Assembly: GCF_014206815.1 (NCBI RefSeq)
Contig: NZ_JACHNP010000002.1
Location: 806,001-870,000, forward strand
DNA from: Xanthomonas sp. F10
GTDB taxonomy: Bacteria; Pseudomonadota; Gammaproteobacteria; Xanthomonadales; Xanthomonadaceae
DNA: 64,000 bases
Direction: 5' to 3'
Part shown: in pieces, positions 30,684 to 38,581 of the stretch
Layout of the letters: the number at the start of each line of letters is the position of its first letter
Numbering within the stretch: the stretch's first letter is position 1
The notes under the pieces: model-generated
What the model saw: the letters and a program-made list of their open reading frames with translations, nothing else
What the model was told of the DNA's origin: nothing
The model's database searches: none
Position numbers and translations under genes: made by a program

Positions 30684-30699
30684 GGATTCGTAAGAGCGG
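30655..30699. repeat. G-rich GGGATT repeat overlapping the 3' end of the desaturase gene
   Basis: GGG runs spaced by ATT-type spacers from 30655 to about 30690, ending GATTCGTAAGAGCGG like the other copies. The stop codon of the upstream gene (30681-30683) lies inside it. Four or more G-runs give G-quadruplex potential on the plus strand. Confidence 0.8.
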
Positions 30700-30742
30700 C
30701 GACGTCTGGCAACACGGTTGTTGCCGGCCTCGCTGGCTGTCG

Positions 30743-30780
30743 TACCCTCACCCCAACCCCTCTCCCGGGGGGAGAGGGGC
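30743..30780. repeat. CCCTCACCCCAACCCCTCTCCC repeat with hairpin
   Basis: CCCCTCTCCC (30757-30766) pairs with GGGAGAGGGG (30770-30779) around a 3-base loop, preceded by TACCCTCACCCCAA. The same motif recurs at 57895-57930 and partly at 57805-57832. It is placed between convergent gene ends (desaturase and the psiF-like gene), so it may block readthrough in both directions. Confidence 0.8.
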
Positions 30781-30788
30781 TAGTCAGT

Positions 30789-31103
30789 TCACTGCTTTTT
30801 GAGGCAGCCGCTCATGAAGGTCTTGCGGGCGTCGCCCTGCAGCTTCTGCGTGGCTGCCTGGGCGTTGCAGTCCTTCATCCGTTGCTGCGAGGCGTTGCCC
30901 GCCGCCGGTGCGCTGCCACCGCTGAGGCAGGCCTTCTGCGCGCTCTTGTACTCGTCGCCTTTCTTTCCCTTGTTCTGGGCCGAACACTTGGCCATCAAGG
31001 TCTGTTGTGCGGTTTGTGGCTTGGTCGCGGCGGTGGCCAGCAGCGGGGCGGCAGTAAAGCTCAGCAGCAAACAGGTGGCGGCGAAGCGAGCGGAACGGGT
31101 CAT
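30789..31103 (-). CDS. PsiF-family exported protein
   Basis: A 104-residue protein with a signal peptide (MTRSARFAATCLLLSFTAAP, cleaved near LATAA) and two PsiF-type repeats, LMAKCSAQNKGKKGDEYKSA (about residues 36-55) and MKDCNAQA...RKTFMSGCLKK (about 75-103). Each repeat has two cysteines. PsiF was named from phosphate-starvation induction in E. coli; its function is unknown. The start at 31103 is fixed by the signal peptide. It follows the siderophore operon by about 50 bases on the same strand but is not obviously part of it. Confidence 0.85.
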   Translation of the reverse strand: MTRSARFAATCLLLSFTAAPLLATAATKPQTAQQTLMAKCSAQNKGKKGDEYKSAQKACLSGGSAPAAGNASQQRMKDCNAQAATQKLQGDARKTFMSGCLKKQ

Positions 31104-31156
31104 GGCGGCAGCTCCGGAGGGTGTGCCGGCAGGGTGTGCCGGCACGGGCGAGCGGA

Positions 31157-32410
31157 TCATGACGCGGCGGTGGCCGGGTCGGCAATGCGGCGCTGCGGCA
31201 TGGCGTCCGCGGCCTGCGCCGGGCCGTCGAGGAACAGCATCTGCGGCGGCGGATGCATCAGGAACTGCTGGTGCGAGATGTTCCAGGCGTAGGCGCCGGC
31301 CAACGGGAACGCCAGGCAGTCGCCCGGCGCCAGCGCGGCCACCGGCTGGTCGCGGGCCAGCACGTCCTTGGGCGTGCACAGTTGCCCGACCAGGGTCACC
31401 CGTGCATCGCGCAGCACCGGCGGCTGCGTGCCGCGCAGCACCAGGAACGGATGATCGTGGCCCTGCGCGGCGGGCGTGCGGAAATGATGGGTGCCGCCGC
31501 GGCCGATGGCGAACTGCGCGCCATGGCTGCGCTTGATGTCCAGCACCTCCATCAGGTACCAGCCGCAGGCGGCGCTGACGTAGCGGCCCGGCTCCAGGCG
31601 CAGGCGCAGGCCCTGGCCATGCGTGCGCAGCAGCTCAGGCAACCCCTCGCAGAACGTGGCCCAGTCGAACGAGGCCGCCGGATCGGCATAGTCCACGCCG
31701 AAGCCGCCGCCGGCGTTCACCGTCAGCGGTCCCAACTCATAGGCCTGGCGCCAGCCCTGCACGGTCTGCAGGTAGTGCGCGATCAGCCGCAGCTGCAATT
31801 GCGCATCGCGCTGGTGCGACAACAGGTGGAAGTGGAAGCCGTCCAGGCGCAGTCCCGCCGCGCCGCGCAGCACCTGCATGGCCGCGTCCAGGTCGTCCAC
31901 GTCCAGGCCGAACGGCGAGGGCCGCCCGCCCATCACCAGGCGCGTGTCCTGCATGCCCGGCACCACGATGTTCAGGCGCAGGAACACCGACAGCGGCCGC
32001 TCCCTCGACGCGGCGATGCGCGCCAGTCGCTGCAGCTCGCCCAGGCTTTCCACGTGCACGCTGCAATCGGGCAGGCTGGCGGCCAACTGCAGTTCGGCGT
32101 CGAGCTTGCCAGGGCCGCCGAACAGCAGCCGGCGGCCCGGCTGATGCGTGTGCAGCCACTGCAGCTCGCCGCCGGAGGCCGCTTCGAAGCCGTCCACCCA
32201 CGGCGCCAAGGTGCGCAGCACGGGCGGCTCGGCGTTGGCCTTGGCCGCATAGAACAGCTCGCACCCGGCCGGCAGGTGTGCGCGCAGCATCGCCGCGTGC
32301 GCCTGCAGCGCCGCCAAGTCGTAGACGTAGGCGCAGACCGGGCCGTCGGCCTGCGCGCGCAGCCGCGCCAGCGCCGCCTGCAGCCGGGTGGGATCGATGC
32401 GCAGGCTCAT
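31157..32410 (-). CDS. xssE: PLP-dependent decarboxylase of siderophore biosynthesis (PvsE/XssE-like)
   Basis: A 417-residue fold-type III (diaminopimelate/ornithine decarboxylase-like) enzyme. PLP lysine is Lys57 in FYAAKANAEP. The phosphate-binding glycine loop is NAGGGFGVDY at about 226-235, and EPGRYVSAACGWY and PLAGAYAWNISHQQFL complete the fold. As the last gene of the cluster, with ATGA overlap to the upstream NIS synthetase gene, it corresponds to PvsE of vibrioferrin synthesis, which supplies the decarboxylated serine/ethanolamine unit. The exact substrate (free serine or citryl-serine) cannot be read from sequence. Gene names follow the Xanthomonas xss convention as I recall it. Confidence 0.87.
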   Translation of the reverse strand: MSLRIDPTRLQAALARLRAQADGPVCAYVYDLAALQAHAAMLRAHLPAGCELFYAAKANAEPPVLRTLAPWVDGFEAASGGELQWLHTHQPGRRLLFGGPGKLDAELQLAASLPDCSVHVESLGELQRLARIAASRERPLSVFLRLNIVVPGMQDTRLVMGGRPSPFGLDVDDLDAAMQVLRGAAGLRLDGFHFHLLSHQRDAQLQLRLIAHYLQTVQGWRQAYELGPLTVNAGGGFGVDYADPAASFDWATFCEGLPELLRTHGQGLRLRLEPGRYVSAACGWYLMEVLDIKRSHGAQFAIGRGGTHHFRTPAAQGHDHPFLVLRGTQPPVLRDARVTLVGQLCTPKDVLARDQPVAALAPGDCLAFPLAGAYAWNISHQQFLMHPPPQMLFLDGPAQAADAMPQRRIADPATAAS

Positions 32411-34164
32411 GCCGCCACCTGCCGCAGGGCGGCGCTGCCGATCGGGTTGGGCAGGAAACTGTAGTCGGCATGGCGGTCGGCGCGCTGCAGCAGGCGCAGG
32501 CGCAGGTTGTTCTTGGCCGGCAGCGGCGCGCCATCGAGCAGGGCCTGCAGCGCCGGTTGCGCGCCGTGGCGCTGCTGCCAGCGGCGGGCGATGTCGCCGA
32601 CGATCTGCCACAGTTGGCGTTCGCGGCGGTCGTGGCCATCGGCGAGGTGGAAGATCGCTTCGGCCAGGTTGTTGACCAGCGCGCAGTAGGCGATGCGGTT
32701 CCAGCCGCGTTCGGCGCTGTAGTACAGCGACTGCCGCGCGGTCTCGGACATGCCGGGCAGGCGCGCGGCCGGCCAGCGCGACGGCAGCAGCTTGGTGCCT
32801 TCCAGGTCGCGGATCCACACCTGTGTCGGCAGGCCGTCCTCGCAGCCGATCACGGTGTTCTGCAGATGCGGCTCCAGCACGATGCCGTAGCCGAACCAGG
32901 CGCTCCACACCCCGTCCAGCAGCAACTGTGCGTAAGCGCGGAACCAGGCCGCGGTGGCCGCTTCCAGGCTGCTGCCGCTGCGCTGCGCCAGTGTCTGCAG
33001 CGCGGCGGCGCAGGCCGGCTGGCCACGCGCGTCGTGGGTGAACAGCGCGCCGGCCACCTGCGGGCGATAGCGTGCCCGTTGCGCTGCCGGGATCGCCTGC
33101 CGGTACAGCACGCCGAAGCTTTCGCCGAGTTCGCGGCAGGCCTGCGCATCGGCCTCCAGCGCGGAGAAGTCCAGGTCGGTGGCGGCCGGCTCCAGCAGCA
33201 CGTGGAAGCCGGGCACGCGCTGCGCCAGCGCCTGCCAGTCCGGGGCCAGCAGGCGGGTCAGCGCCACCGCGCTTTCCAGTTCGTACCAGGCGTTCTTGCG
33301 CACACAGTTGGTCAGGCGCACGTGCACCGACAGCTTGAGGAAATGATCGAGGTCGGCGTGGTACAACGTGCGCACCGACGAGGTCGGACGCAGCGCCAGG
33401 CCGCGTTCGCCCAGCGGTTCGATCCAGCCGCGCGCCTGCGCCTGGCGCAGCAGCGGATGCGCCAGCACGCGCTCGGCCTCCCACGGATGGCAGGGGTACA
33501 GGTCGGCGCCGCCGCCGGCCTGCGCCAGCGTGGCGCGCACGTCATCGCCCTGCGCGCGGTACAGGCGTGGGTCGATGCGGAACCAGAACAGCGGGAAGGC
33601 ACTGCGCGCTTCCGGCGCGCAGGCCAGCACCTGCTCCAGCGGCACGCCTTCGCGGCTCTTGGGCGTCGGATGGAAGGCGTGGCCCCACAGCATCGATTGC
33701 TCGGCATCGATCAGCGCCTCGCCGGTGGGCGATGCGGCCTCGGCCTGGCGCAACAGCTGCGCGGTGATGGCGATGCTGTTGGCGCTCTGCGCCAGCAATT
33801 CCAGGTTCGGCGCCTGCTCGCCTTCGCTGAGTTCCTGCAGCAGCAGGCGCACCAGCGCCTCTGCGTCCAGGCAGTGCCAGGGACGGCCATCGGCCTTGAG
33901 GTAGGGCGCCGAGGCGAAGCGGCAGCGACCCAGGCCGTCGGCATGCGCCAGGCGTACGCACAGCGTCGCGCCCGAGGGGAACTGCAGGCGTAGCCAGCGT
34001 TCGCCGGCGGCGGCCACGCCGGGCCGGTCCAGGCCGCGGTAGTCGAAGTCGGCCAGGCCGCGAGCGAGCGCGACTTCGCGCAGGTAGCAGTTGAGCCAGC
34101 AAGTGATCGCCTGCGCTTGCGCGAGGCTGTCGTACCACGGGTCATGCATCGGCAACGGGGACAT
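32407..34164 (-). CDS. xssD: NIS siderophore synthetase (PvsD/XssD-like, IucA/IucC family)
   Basis: A 585-residue NRPS-independent siderophore synthetase. Family motifs: GHAFHPTPKSREG (about 160-172; the GHPxHPxxK nucleotide loop), YPCHPWE (about 221-227), LRPTSSVRTLYHADLDHFLK (about 258-277) and LEPHLQN near 420. It catalyses ATP-dependent condensation of a carboxylate (citrate) with an amine or alcohol; in vibrioferrin assembly PvsD is thought to join citrate and serine. Start ATG 34164 overlaps the end of the MFS gene by 23 bases; ATG 34149 is an alternative. Overlaps the decarboxylase start by ATGA. Confidence 0.9.
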   Translation of the reverse strand: MSPLPMHDPWYDSLAQAQAITCWLNCYLREVALARGLADFDYRGLDRPGVAAAGERWLRLQFPSGATLCVRLAHADGLGRCRFASAPYLKADGRPWHCLDAEALVRLLLQELSEGEQAPNLELLAQSANSIAITAQLLRQAEAASPTGEALIDAEQSMLWGHAFHPTPKSREGVPLEQVLACAPEARSAFPLFWFRIDPRLYRAQGDDVRATLAQAGGGADLYPCHPWEAERVLAHPLLRQAQARGWIEPLGERGLALRPTSSVRTLYHADLDHFLKLSVHVRLTNCVRKNAWYELESAVALTRLLAPDWQALAQRVPGFHVLLEPAATDLDFSALEADAQACRELGESFGVLYRQAIPAAQRARYRPQVAGALFTHDARGQPACAAALQTLAQRSGSSLEAATAAWFRAYAQLLLDGVWSAWFGYGIVLEPHLQNTVIGCEDGLPTQVWIRDLEGTKLLPSRWPAARLPGMSETARQSLYYSAERGWNRIAYCALVNNLAEAIFHLADGHDRRERQLWQIVGDIARRWQQRHGAQPALQALLDGAPLPAKNNLRLRLLQRADRHADYSFLPNPIGSAALRQVAA

Positions 34165-35314
34165 GGACGGTTCTCCGAACGGACGTGAGCATCAGGGCCG
34201 GCAGCAGCGCCAGCAGGGCGGCCGCGGCGGCGGCGAGGAACGGCACGGCCAGGCCATGGCCTTGCACCAGGGCGCCGGCGAGGACGCCGCCGGCGACACC
34301 GGCGTACTTGCCGGCCGCATCGAAACGGCCGAACAACTGGCCGGCGCCGCGCCCGCCGGCGATCTCGGCCAGGCTGCGGTTGAGGCCGCGCAGCGCCATC
34401 CACATGCCCAGGCCGAACAGCAGCCGCGCGGCGATCAGCCAGCCCGGCGCCGGCGGCGCCATCTGCAGCAGGCAGGCCAGGGCGAACAGCCCCAGCCCCG
34501 CTGGCAGCGGCGACACGCGGTGATCGCGACCGCGCCAGCACGGCATCAACACCAGGTAGACCAGGTGCGGCAGGCTGTACAGCAGGCCGGCGACCGCGCT
34601 GCTGCCGATGCCGTGCGCCTGCGCGTACGGCAGGAAATAGGGAAAGGTCACCACCATCGCGAAGCAGAACAGGAACTGCGTGGTCCACAGCGCCCAGCGC
34701 TGGCGGCGCTGCGCCGCATCCAGGTGTGGCGCAGCGGGCGTGGACGCGCGTGACGCCGGTGCGCGCGGCGGATCGGCCGGCAAGCGCCAGCTCAGCGCGA
34801 AGGCGAGCAGCGGCAGCAGCGCCAGATAGCGGTAGAGCGACTGCGCCGGCCCCAGCGCGGTGGCCAGGCCGAGCAGCGCCGGGGCGGTGACCATCGCCAG
34901 CCGCGCCGAGAACTGGGTCCAGTCCAGCGCCCGCGCCAGCGAGCCACTCTGCGCCTGGCTGCTGAGATAGGCATTGGTCGCAGCCAACGAGCCGCCGCAG
35001 GCGCCCTGCACGACCAGACCGGCGACCAGCCAGCCCAGGTTCGGGGCGAAGCCGGCCATGACGAAGCCCAACGCCAGGCCGAGTTGCGCGCGCAGCAGCG
35101 AGCGCTTGCGTCCGTAGCGATCCGCCAGCCGGCCCCAGGCGCTGGCGGTGAGCGCGGTGCACAGGGTCGGCAGCACGTAGAGCACGCCGCTCCAGCCGAT
35201 CGCTGCGCCCGGCGCCAGCTGCTGCAGCACCTGCGGCAGGAACAGCGGCATGCCCAGCGCGGTGAAGGCGGCCAGGTAGTGCGCAGCCAGCACCGGGCCG
35301 AGCAGGCGCTTCAT
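34142..35314 (-). CDS. xssC: MFS siderophore exporter (PvsC/XssC-like)
   Basis: A 390-residue 12-helix major facilitator. The first half contains ADRYGRKRSLLRAQLGLALG, the MFS loop 2-3 signature; the N-terminus starts directly with a hydrophobic helix (MKRLLGPVLAAHYLAAFTAL). Its position between two NIS synthetase genes, with short overlaps on both sides, makes it the counterpart of PvsC, the vibrioferrin exporter. Transport of xanthoferrin across the inner membrane is inferred from context. Start ATG 35314 overlaps the stop of the upstream synthetase. Confidence 0.88.
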   Translation of the reverse strand: MKRLLGPVLAAHYLAAFTALGMPLFLPQVLQQLAPGAAIGWSGVLYVLPTLCTALTASAWGRLADRYGRKRSLLRAQLGLALGFVMAGFAPNLGWLVAGLVVQGACGGSLAATNAYLSSQAQSGSLARALDWTQFSARLAMVTAPALLGLATALGPAQSLYRYLALLPLLAFALSWRLPADPPRAPASRASTPAAPHLDAAQRRQRWALWTTQFLFCFAMVVTFPYFLPYAQAHGIGSSAVAGLLYSLPHLVYLVLMPCWRGRDHRVSPLPAGLGLFALACLLQMAPPAPGWLIAARLLFGLGMWMALRGLNRSLAEIAGGRGAGQLFGRFDAAGKYAGVAGGVLAGALVQGHGLAVPFLAAAAAALLALLPALMLTSVRRTVHVPVADA

Positions 35315-37107
35315 CGCGCCGCCCCGGCCGCGGCCGCACGCGCCGCCAGCGCATCCTCGCGCAGCAGGTTGGGCGCGCTGTCGCCGTAGAACTTGTTGAT
35401 GTCCGCCGCGCCGGTGATCTGCTTGCCGAGCAGGCTGCCGGCGCTGAGCAGGTACTTCACCGGGAGCTTCGGTGCATCCAGCAGCGCCTGCGCCGGGGCG
35501 GTGTCGATGCCGTCCTCGCGCAGCGCGCGCAAGGTGCCGTGCAGGCGCGCGCGCAGCAGCGCGTAGAGCGTTGCACGCAGTCCCGGCTGCCATTCCGCAA
35601 GTCCTTCGAGCACCGCCTGCAGATCCAGCTGCAAAATGATGGTGCAGAACATCCGCGCCAGCGCGGCGTCGTCCTGCACCGCGATGCGTGTGTCGCGCGG
35701 CGTGCCCAACGCGGCCAGCGCCGGCCGTTGCGCGTACAGCCGCGACAGCAGCACCCGCGCCGCATCATTGTCCTTGAGCAGCAGCCGCGGCGCGCGCCCG
35801 GCGGCGTAGATCAGCACGCTGTTCTGCTGGTTGGCCTCCAGCGCGATGCCGTAGCGCAGCCACAGCCGCAGGTGCACCTGGCACATCAGCGCCAGGTAGC
35901 TGTCCCACCAGGCGGTCAGGTCGCCGCCATGGAAGCGCTCGGCCAGGTGCACGGCCAGCGGCCGGCCATCCGGCAGCGCCGCGCACAGACCGGCCACGGG
36001 GACCAGGGTCGCCTCCGGCAGCGCCGGATAGCGGCGCAGCAGGTAGGACAGGTGCCGGGTCTCGCCGACATGGCCGGCATGCGCCTCGTCCACGTGCAGG
36101 TAGCGTTCGCCCAGCGCCGGATCGTGCGCGGCGAGGTCGCGCAGCACGCGTTCGAACCAGTGCCCGTCGTACAGCGTGGACGGCTTGATCAGGCGCAGGT
36201 TGAGCGCGCCGAGCGTGCGCATCGGCACCGGCAGCTTCAGGTGATGATCGGGAAACGCCAGCGGGATCACCGTGCGCAGCGACAGCGACGGGCGTACCTG
36301 CAGCCACGGCTGCGGCGCGGCGATCGCGCCGTCGGGCTCGGCGAAGCCGTCCTCGCCCAGCCGCGCGAAGATCAGCGGATGCAGCGGCCAGGCGACGTGA
36401 TCGGCGTCCAGTGCCGGGTCCAGGCCGAGCATGCTCGGGCGCGGCCAGAACGCCGGCGGCGGCGTGGTCTGGGTGACCTGCGCGGCCGGCAGCGCCAGCC
36501 AGCGCAGCGCGAAGCTGGGGCCGAACTCCGGCGCGTAGCGCGGCAGGTCGGCGTCGTCCAGGCCGAGCTTGGCGCGCGCGCTGGGATAGAACGGATGGTC
36601 GCGGTGGCTGGCCAGTTGTTCGCAGCGGTAGGCGCGTTCGTGCGCGTCGGCCGCGTCCAGCGCGGTGGCCAGCAGGGGCTGTTGCTGCGCGTAGGCCTGC
36701 CGCGCCAGCGCGCGCTGGCGCACTGCGCAGTCGGCTTCCTCGACGTAGGCGCGGTGCAGCGCCTGGGTCTGCGCGTCGAGCCCGGCGCCGAGCCGCGCCA
36801 GCCACTGCGCCGCGCCGGATTCGTAGGCGCTGTGCTGCCCGGTGTGCAGCACCCAGCCGTCGCTGCAGGCGCTCACGGTCTGCAGGTAGCCGGCGCGGCG
36901 CAGCGGCAGCCACAGTTCGCCGTCGGGCAGGTGCGCGATGCGCCACCAGATGGCGTCCGCAGGCAGCGGCACCTGCGGCCAGGCGGCGAGCACCGCCGGC
37001 GGCGGGGTGGCGGCGGCGCCGCGGCTGACGATGCCGCGCAGGTCTTCGCGCAGGCAGGCGTCGATGACGCGCAGGTCGATGTAGTGGCGGTCGGCGTCCT
37101 GGCTCAT
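35311..37107 (-). CDS. xssB: NIS siderophore synthetase (PvsB/XssB-like, IucA/IucC family)
   Basis: A 598-residue IucA/IucC-type synthetase, paralogous to the one three genes downstream but clearly divergent. The nucleotide loop reads HRDHPFYPSARAKLG (about 172-186), followed by VRPSLSLRTVIP, then LEANQQNSVLIY near 430 and the final KFYGDSAPN segment. In vibrioferrin synthesis PvsB performs the second ligation to the citrate core. The ATG at 37107 overlaps the stop of the ATP-grasp gene (ATGA). Together with its paralogue it implies two successive amide/ester bond formations. Confidence 0.9.
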   Translation of the reverse strand: MSQDADRHYIDLRVIDACLREDLRGIVSRGAAATPPPAVLAAWPQVPLPADAIWWRIAHLPDGELWLPLRRAGYLQTVSACSDGWVLHTGQHSAYESGAAQWLARLGAGLDAQTQALHRAYVEEADCAVRQRALARQAYAQQQPLLATALDAADAHERAYRCEQLASHRDHPFYPSARAKLGLDDADLPRYAPEFGPSFALRWLALPAAQVTQTTPPPAFWPRPSMLGLDPALDADHVAWPLHPLIFARLGEDGFAEPDGAIAAPQPWLQVRPSLSLRTVIPLAFPDHHLKLPVPMRTLGALNLRLIKPSTLYDGHWFERVLRDLAAHDPALGERYLHVDEAHAGHVGETRHLSYLLRRYPALPEATLVPVAGLCAALPDGRPLAVHLAERFHGGDLTAWWDSYLALMCQVHLRLWLRYGIALEANQQNSVLIYAAGRAPRLLLKDNDAARVLLSRLYAQRPALAALGTPRDTRIAVQDDAALARMFCTIILQLDLQAVLEGLAEWQPGLRATLYALLRARLHGTLRALREDGIDTAPAQALLDAPKLPVKYLLSAGSLLGKQITGAADINKFYGDSAPNLLREDALAARAAAAGAAR

Positions 37108-38330
37108 GCGGCTGCTCCGATGGTGGTGTCGATGCGCCAGTGCAGCGACGCCTCGGTGCTGGCCAACGCCTGCTGCAGGTCCGCCTCGCTGTCGGCGAGC
37201 ACGTCCAGCACGCCCAGGTAATCCTTGTTGGAATGGCTCAGGCGGATCGCGTCGCCAGGTTGCCGCAGGCGCCGGTAGCGCGCCTCCCAGTGCGCGTCGC
37301 TGCTGCCGTGGTCGGCGCTGGCCACCGCCAGCGTGCCGTCGCGCTCGGCCACGTAGTAGCGCACCAGGGCGTGCGCGCGGCGCACCTGCAGCGTCGGCAG
37401 CGGCCGGCCCAGGTGCAGGCCGAGCACGCTGTCGAACCAGTGCCCGCCGAACAGCCGATCGAGCAGGAATTCGCGGCCGTCGCCGATGCTGCGGTAGTTG
37501 ATCTCCACCAGTACCGGGCCGTCGGCGGTGAGGATGAATTCGCTGTGGCACACGCCGAAGCCGATGCCGAACGCCTGCAGTTGCGCCAGCGCCTGCTGCA
37601 GCACCGGCGTGTCGGTGGCGCCGCGCCAGCGCGCTTCGCACTCGACGAAATGCGGCGGTGCCGACAGCTGCACGTCGAAGCCGCCGATGGGCTGCAGGCT
37701 GCGCCCGTCGCCGAGCGTTTCCAGGGTGAACAGCGGGCCGTCCAGCACGCTTTCCAGCAGCACGCTCCGCTGCGGGTGGCGCTGCCAGAAATCATCGAGG
37801 TAGGTCTGCAGCGCCGTCGCATCGGCGCAGTGGCGCACGTCCATGCTCGCCACGCCTTCGCGCGGCTTGGCGATCAGCGGCCAGGGTGCCTGCGTCGGCG
37901 CCATCGCGCCCGGCGCCAGGCTGCAGAACCACGGCGTCGGCAGGCCGAGCGCGCGCAGCCGCTGGCGCATCGCCGCCTTGTTCTTGGCCGCGTAGCAGAC
38001 CTGCCAATCCTTGCCCGGCACGCCGAGCGCGGCGGCGACCACGGCGGCGCTGGTCTGCAGATGGTCGCTGTTGCTGAACACCGCGCGCGGCGGCTGCGGC
38101 AGGGTGCCGAGCAGGTCGAGCACGCCCAGCGGATTGAACACGTCGCACTCCAGCACCTGCACCGGTGCGGCCGGCGGATGGCGGCGGAAGTGGTCGAGGT
38201 GGGCGTGGCGGTGGTCGGTCAGCAGCAGCACCGGCACGCCCAGGCGCTGCGCGGCGGGGAGGAAGCCATCGGTCACCGCCGGGTGGCAGACGTGGCTGAG
38301 GATCAGCAGGGGAGCGTCGTGCGGGGTCAT
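37104..38330 (-). CDS. xssA: ATP-grasp ligase of siderophore biosynthesis (PvsA/XssA-like)
   Basis: A 408-residue ATP-grasp protein. The N-terminal Rossmann-like part (LLILSHVCHPAVTDGFLPAA) is followed by the grasp fold with WPLIAKPREGVASMDVRHC (ATP-binding lysine) and a C-terminal catalytic part, HSEFILTADGPVLVEINYRS (metal-binding Glu and Asn) near residues 273-292. Such enzymes form carboxylate-amine bonds via acyl phosphates; PvsA is the vibrioferrin homologue. It is first of five overlapping biosynthetic genes; the receptor gene lies 250 bases upstream with a hairpin between. Confidence 0.87.
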   Translation of the reverse strand: MTPHDAPLLILSHVCHPAVTDGFLPAAQRLGVPVLLLTDHRHAHLDHFRRHPPAAPVQVLECDVFNPLGVLDLLGTLPQPPRAVFSNSDHLQTSAAVVAAALGVPGKDWQVCYAAKNKAAMRQRLRALGLPTPWFCSLAPGAMAPTQAPWPLIAKPREGVASMDVRHCADATALQTYLDDFWQRHPQRSVLLESVLDGPLFTLETLGDGRSLQPIGGFDVQLSAPPHFVECEARWRGATDTPVLQQALAQLQAFGIGFGVCHSEFILTADGPVLVEINYRSIGDGREFLLDRLFGGHWFDSVLGLHLGRPLPTLQVRRAHALVRYYVAERDGTLAVASADHGSSDAHWEARYRRLRQPGDAIRLSHSNKDYLGVLDVLADSEADLQQALASTEASLHWRIDTTIGAAA

Positions 38331-38552
38331 GTGCGGGTCTCGTCGGGCGCAGGCGCACGCACGCCAGCGCGGCCGCGCGGAGGCGGACACGGGAGGCATG
38401 CGCCGCGGCTGCGGCAGGGTCGCGTGGTTGCCTGGCGCATCGCATCGCATCGGGCGCGCGCTGGGTAGGGAAGGACGCGGCTGCGTCCGTTGCACTGGCC
38501 CGCGTCTCCCGCGGGCGGCGGCGCGCCGTGCTGGCGCGCGGTGGTGCGGCGT

Positions 38553-38575
38553 CCGGCGTCGTCGTCCGACGCCGG
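38553..38575 (-). terminator. Hairpin between receptor and biosynthetic genes of the siderophore locus
   Basis: CCGGCGTCG (38553-38561) and CGACGCCGG (38567-38575) form a perfect 9-bp stem with a 5-base loop, 6 bases past the receptor stop on the minus strand. No U-run follows. It could attenuate readthrough into xssA or stabilise the receptor message; the 250-base spacer also leaves room for a separate xssA promoter. Confidence 0.5.
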
Positions 38576-38581
38576 GATGGA

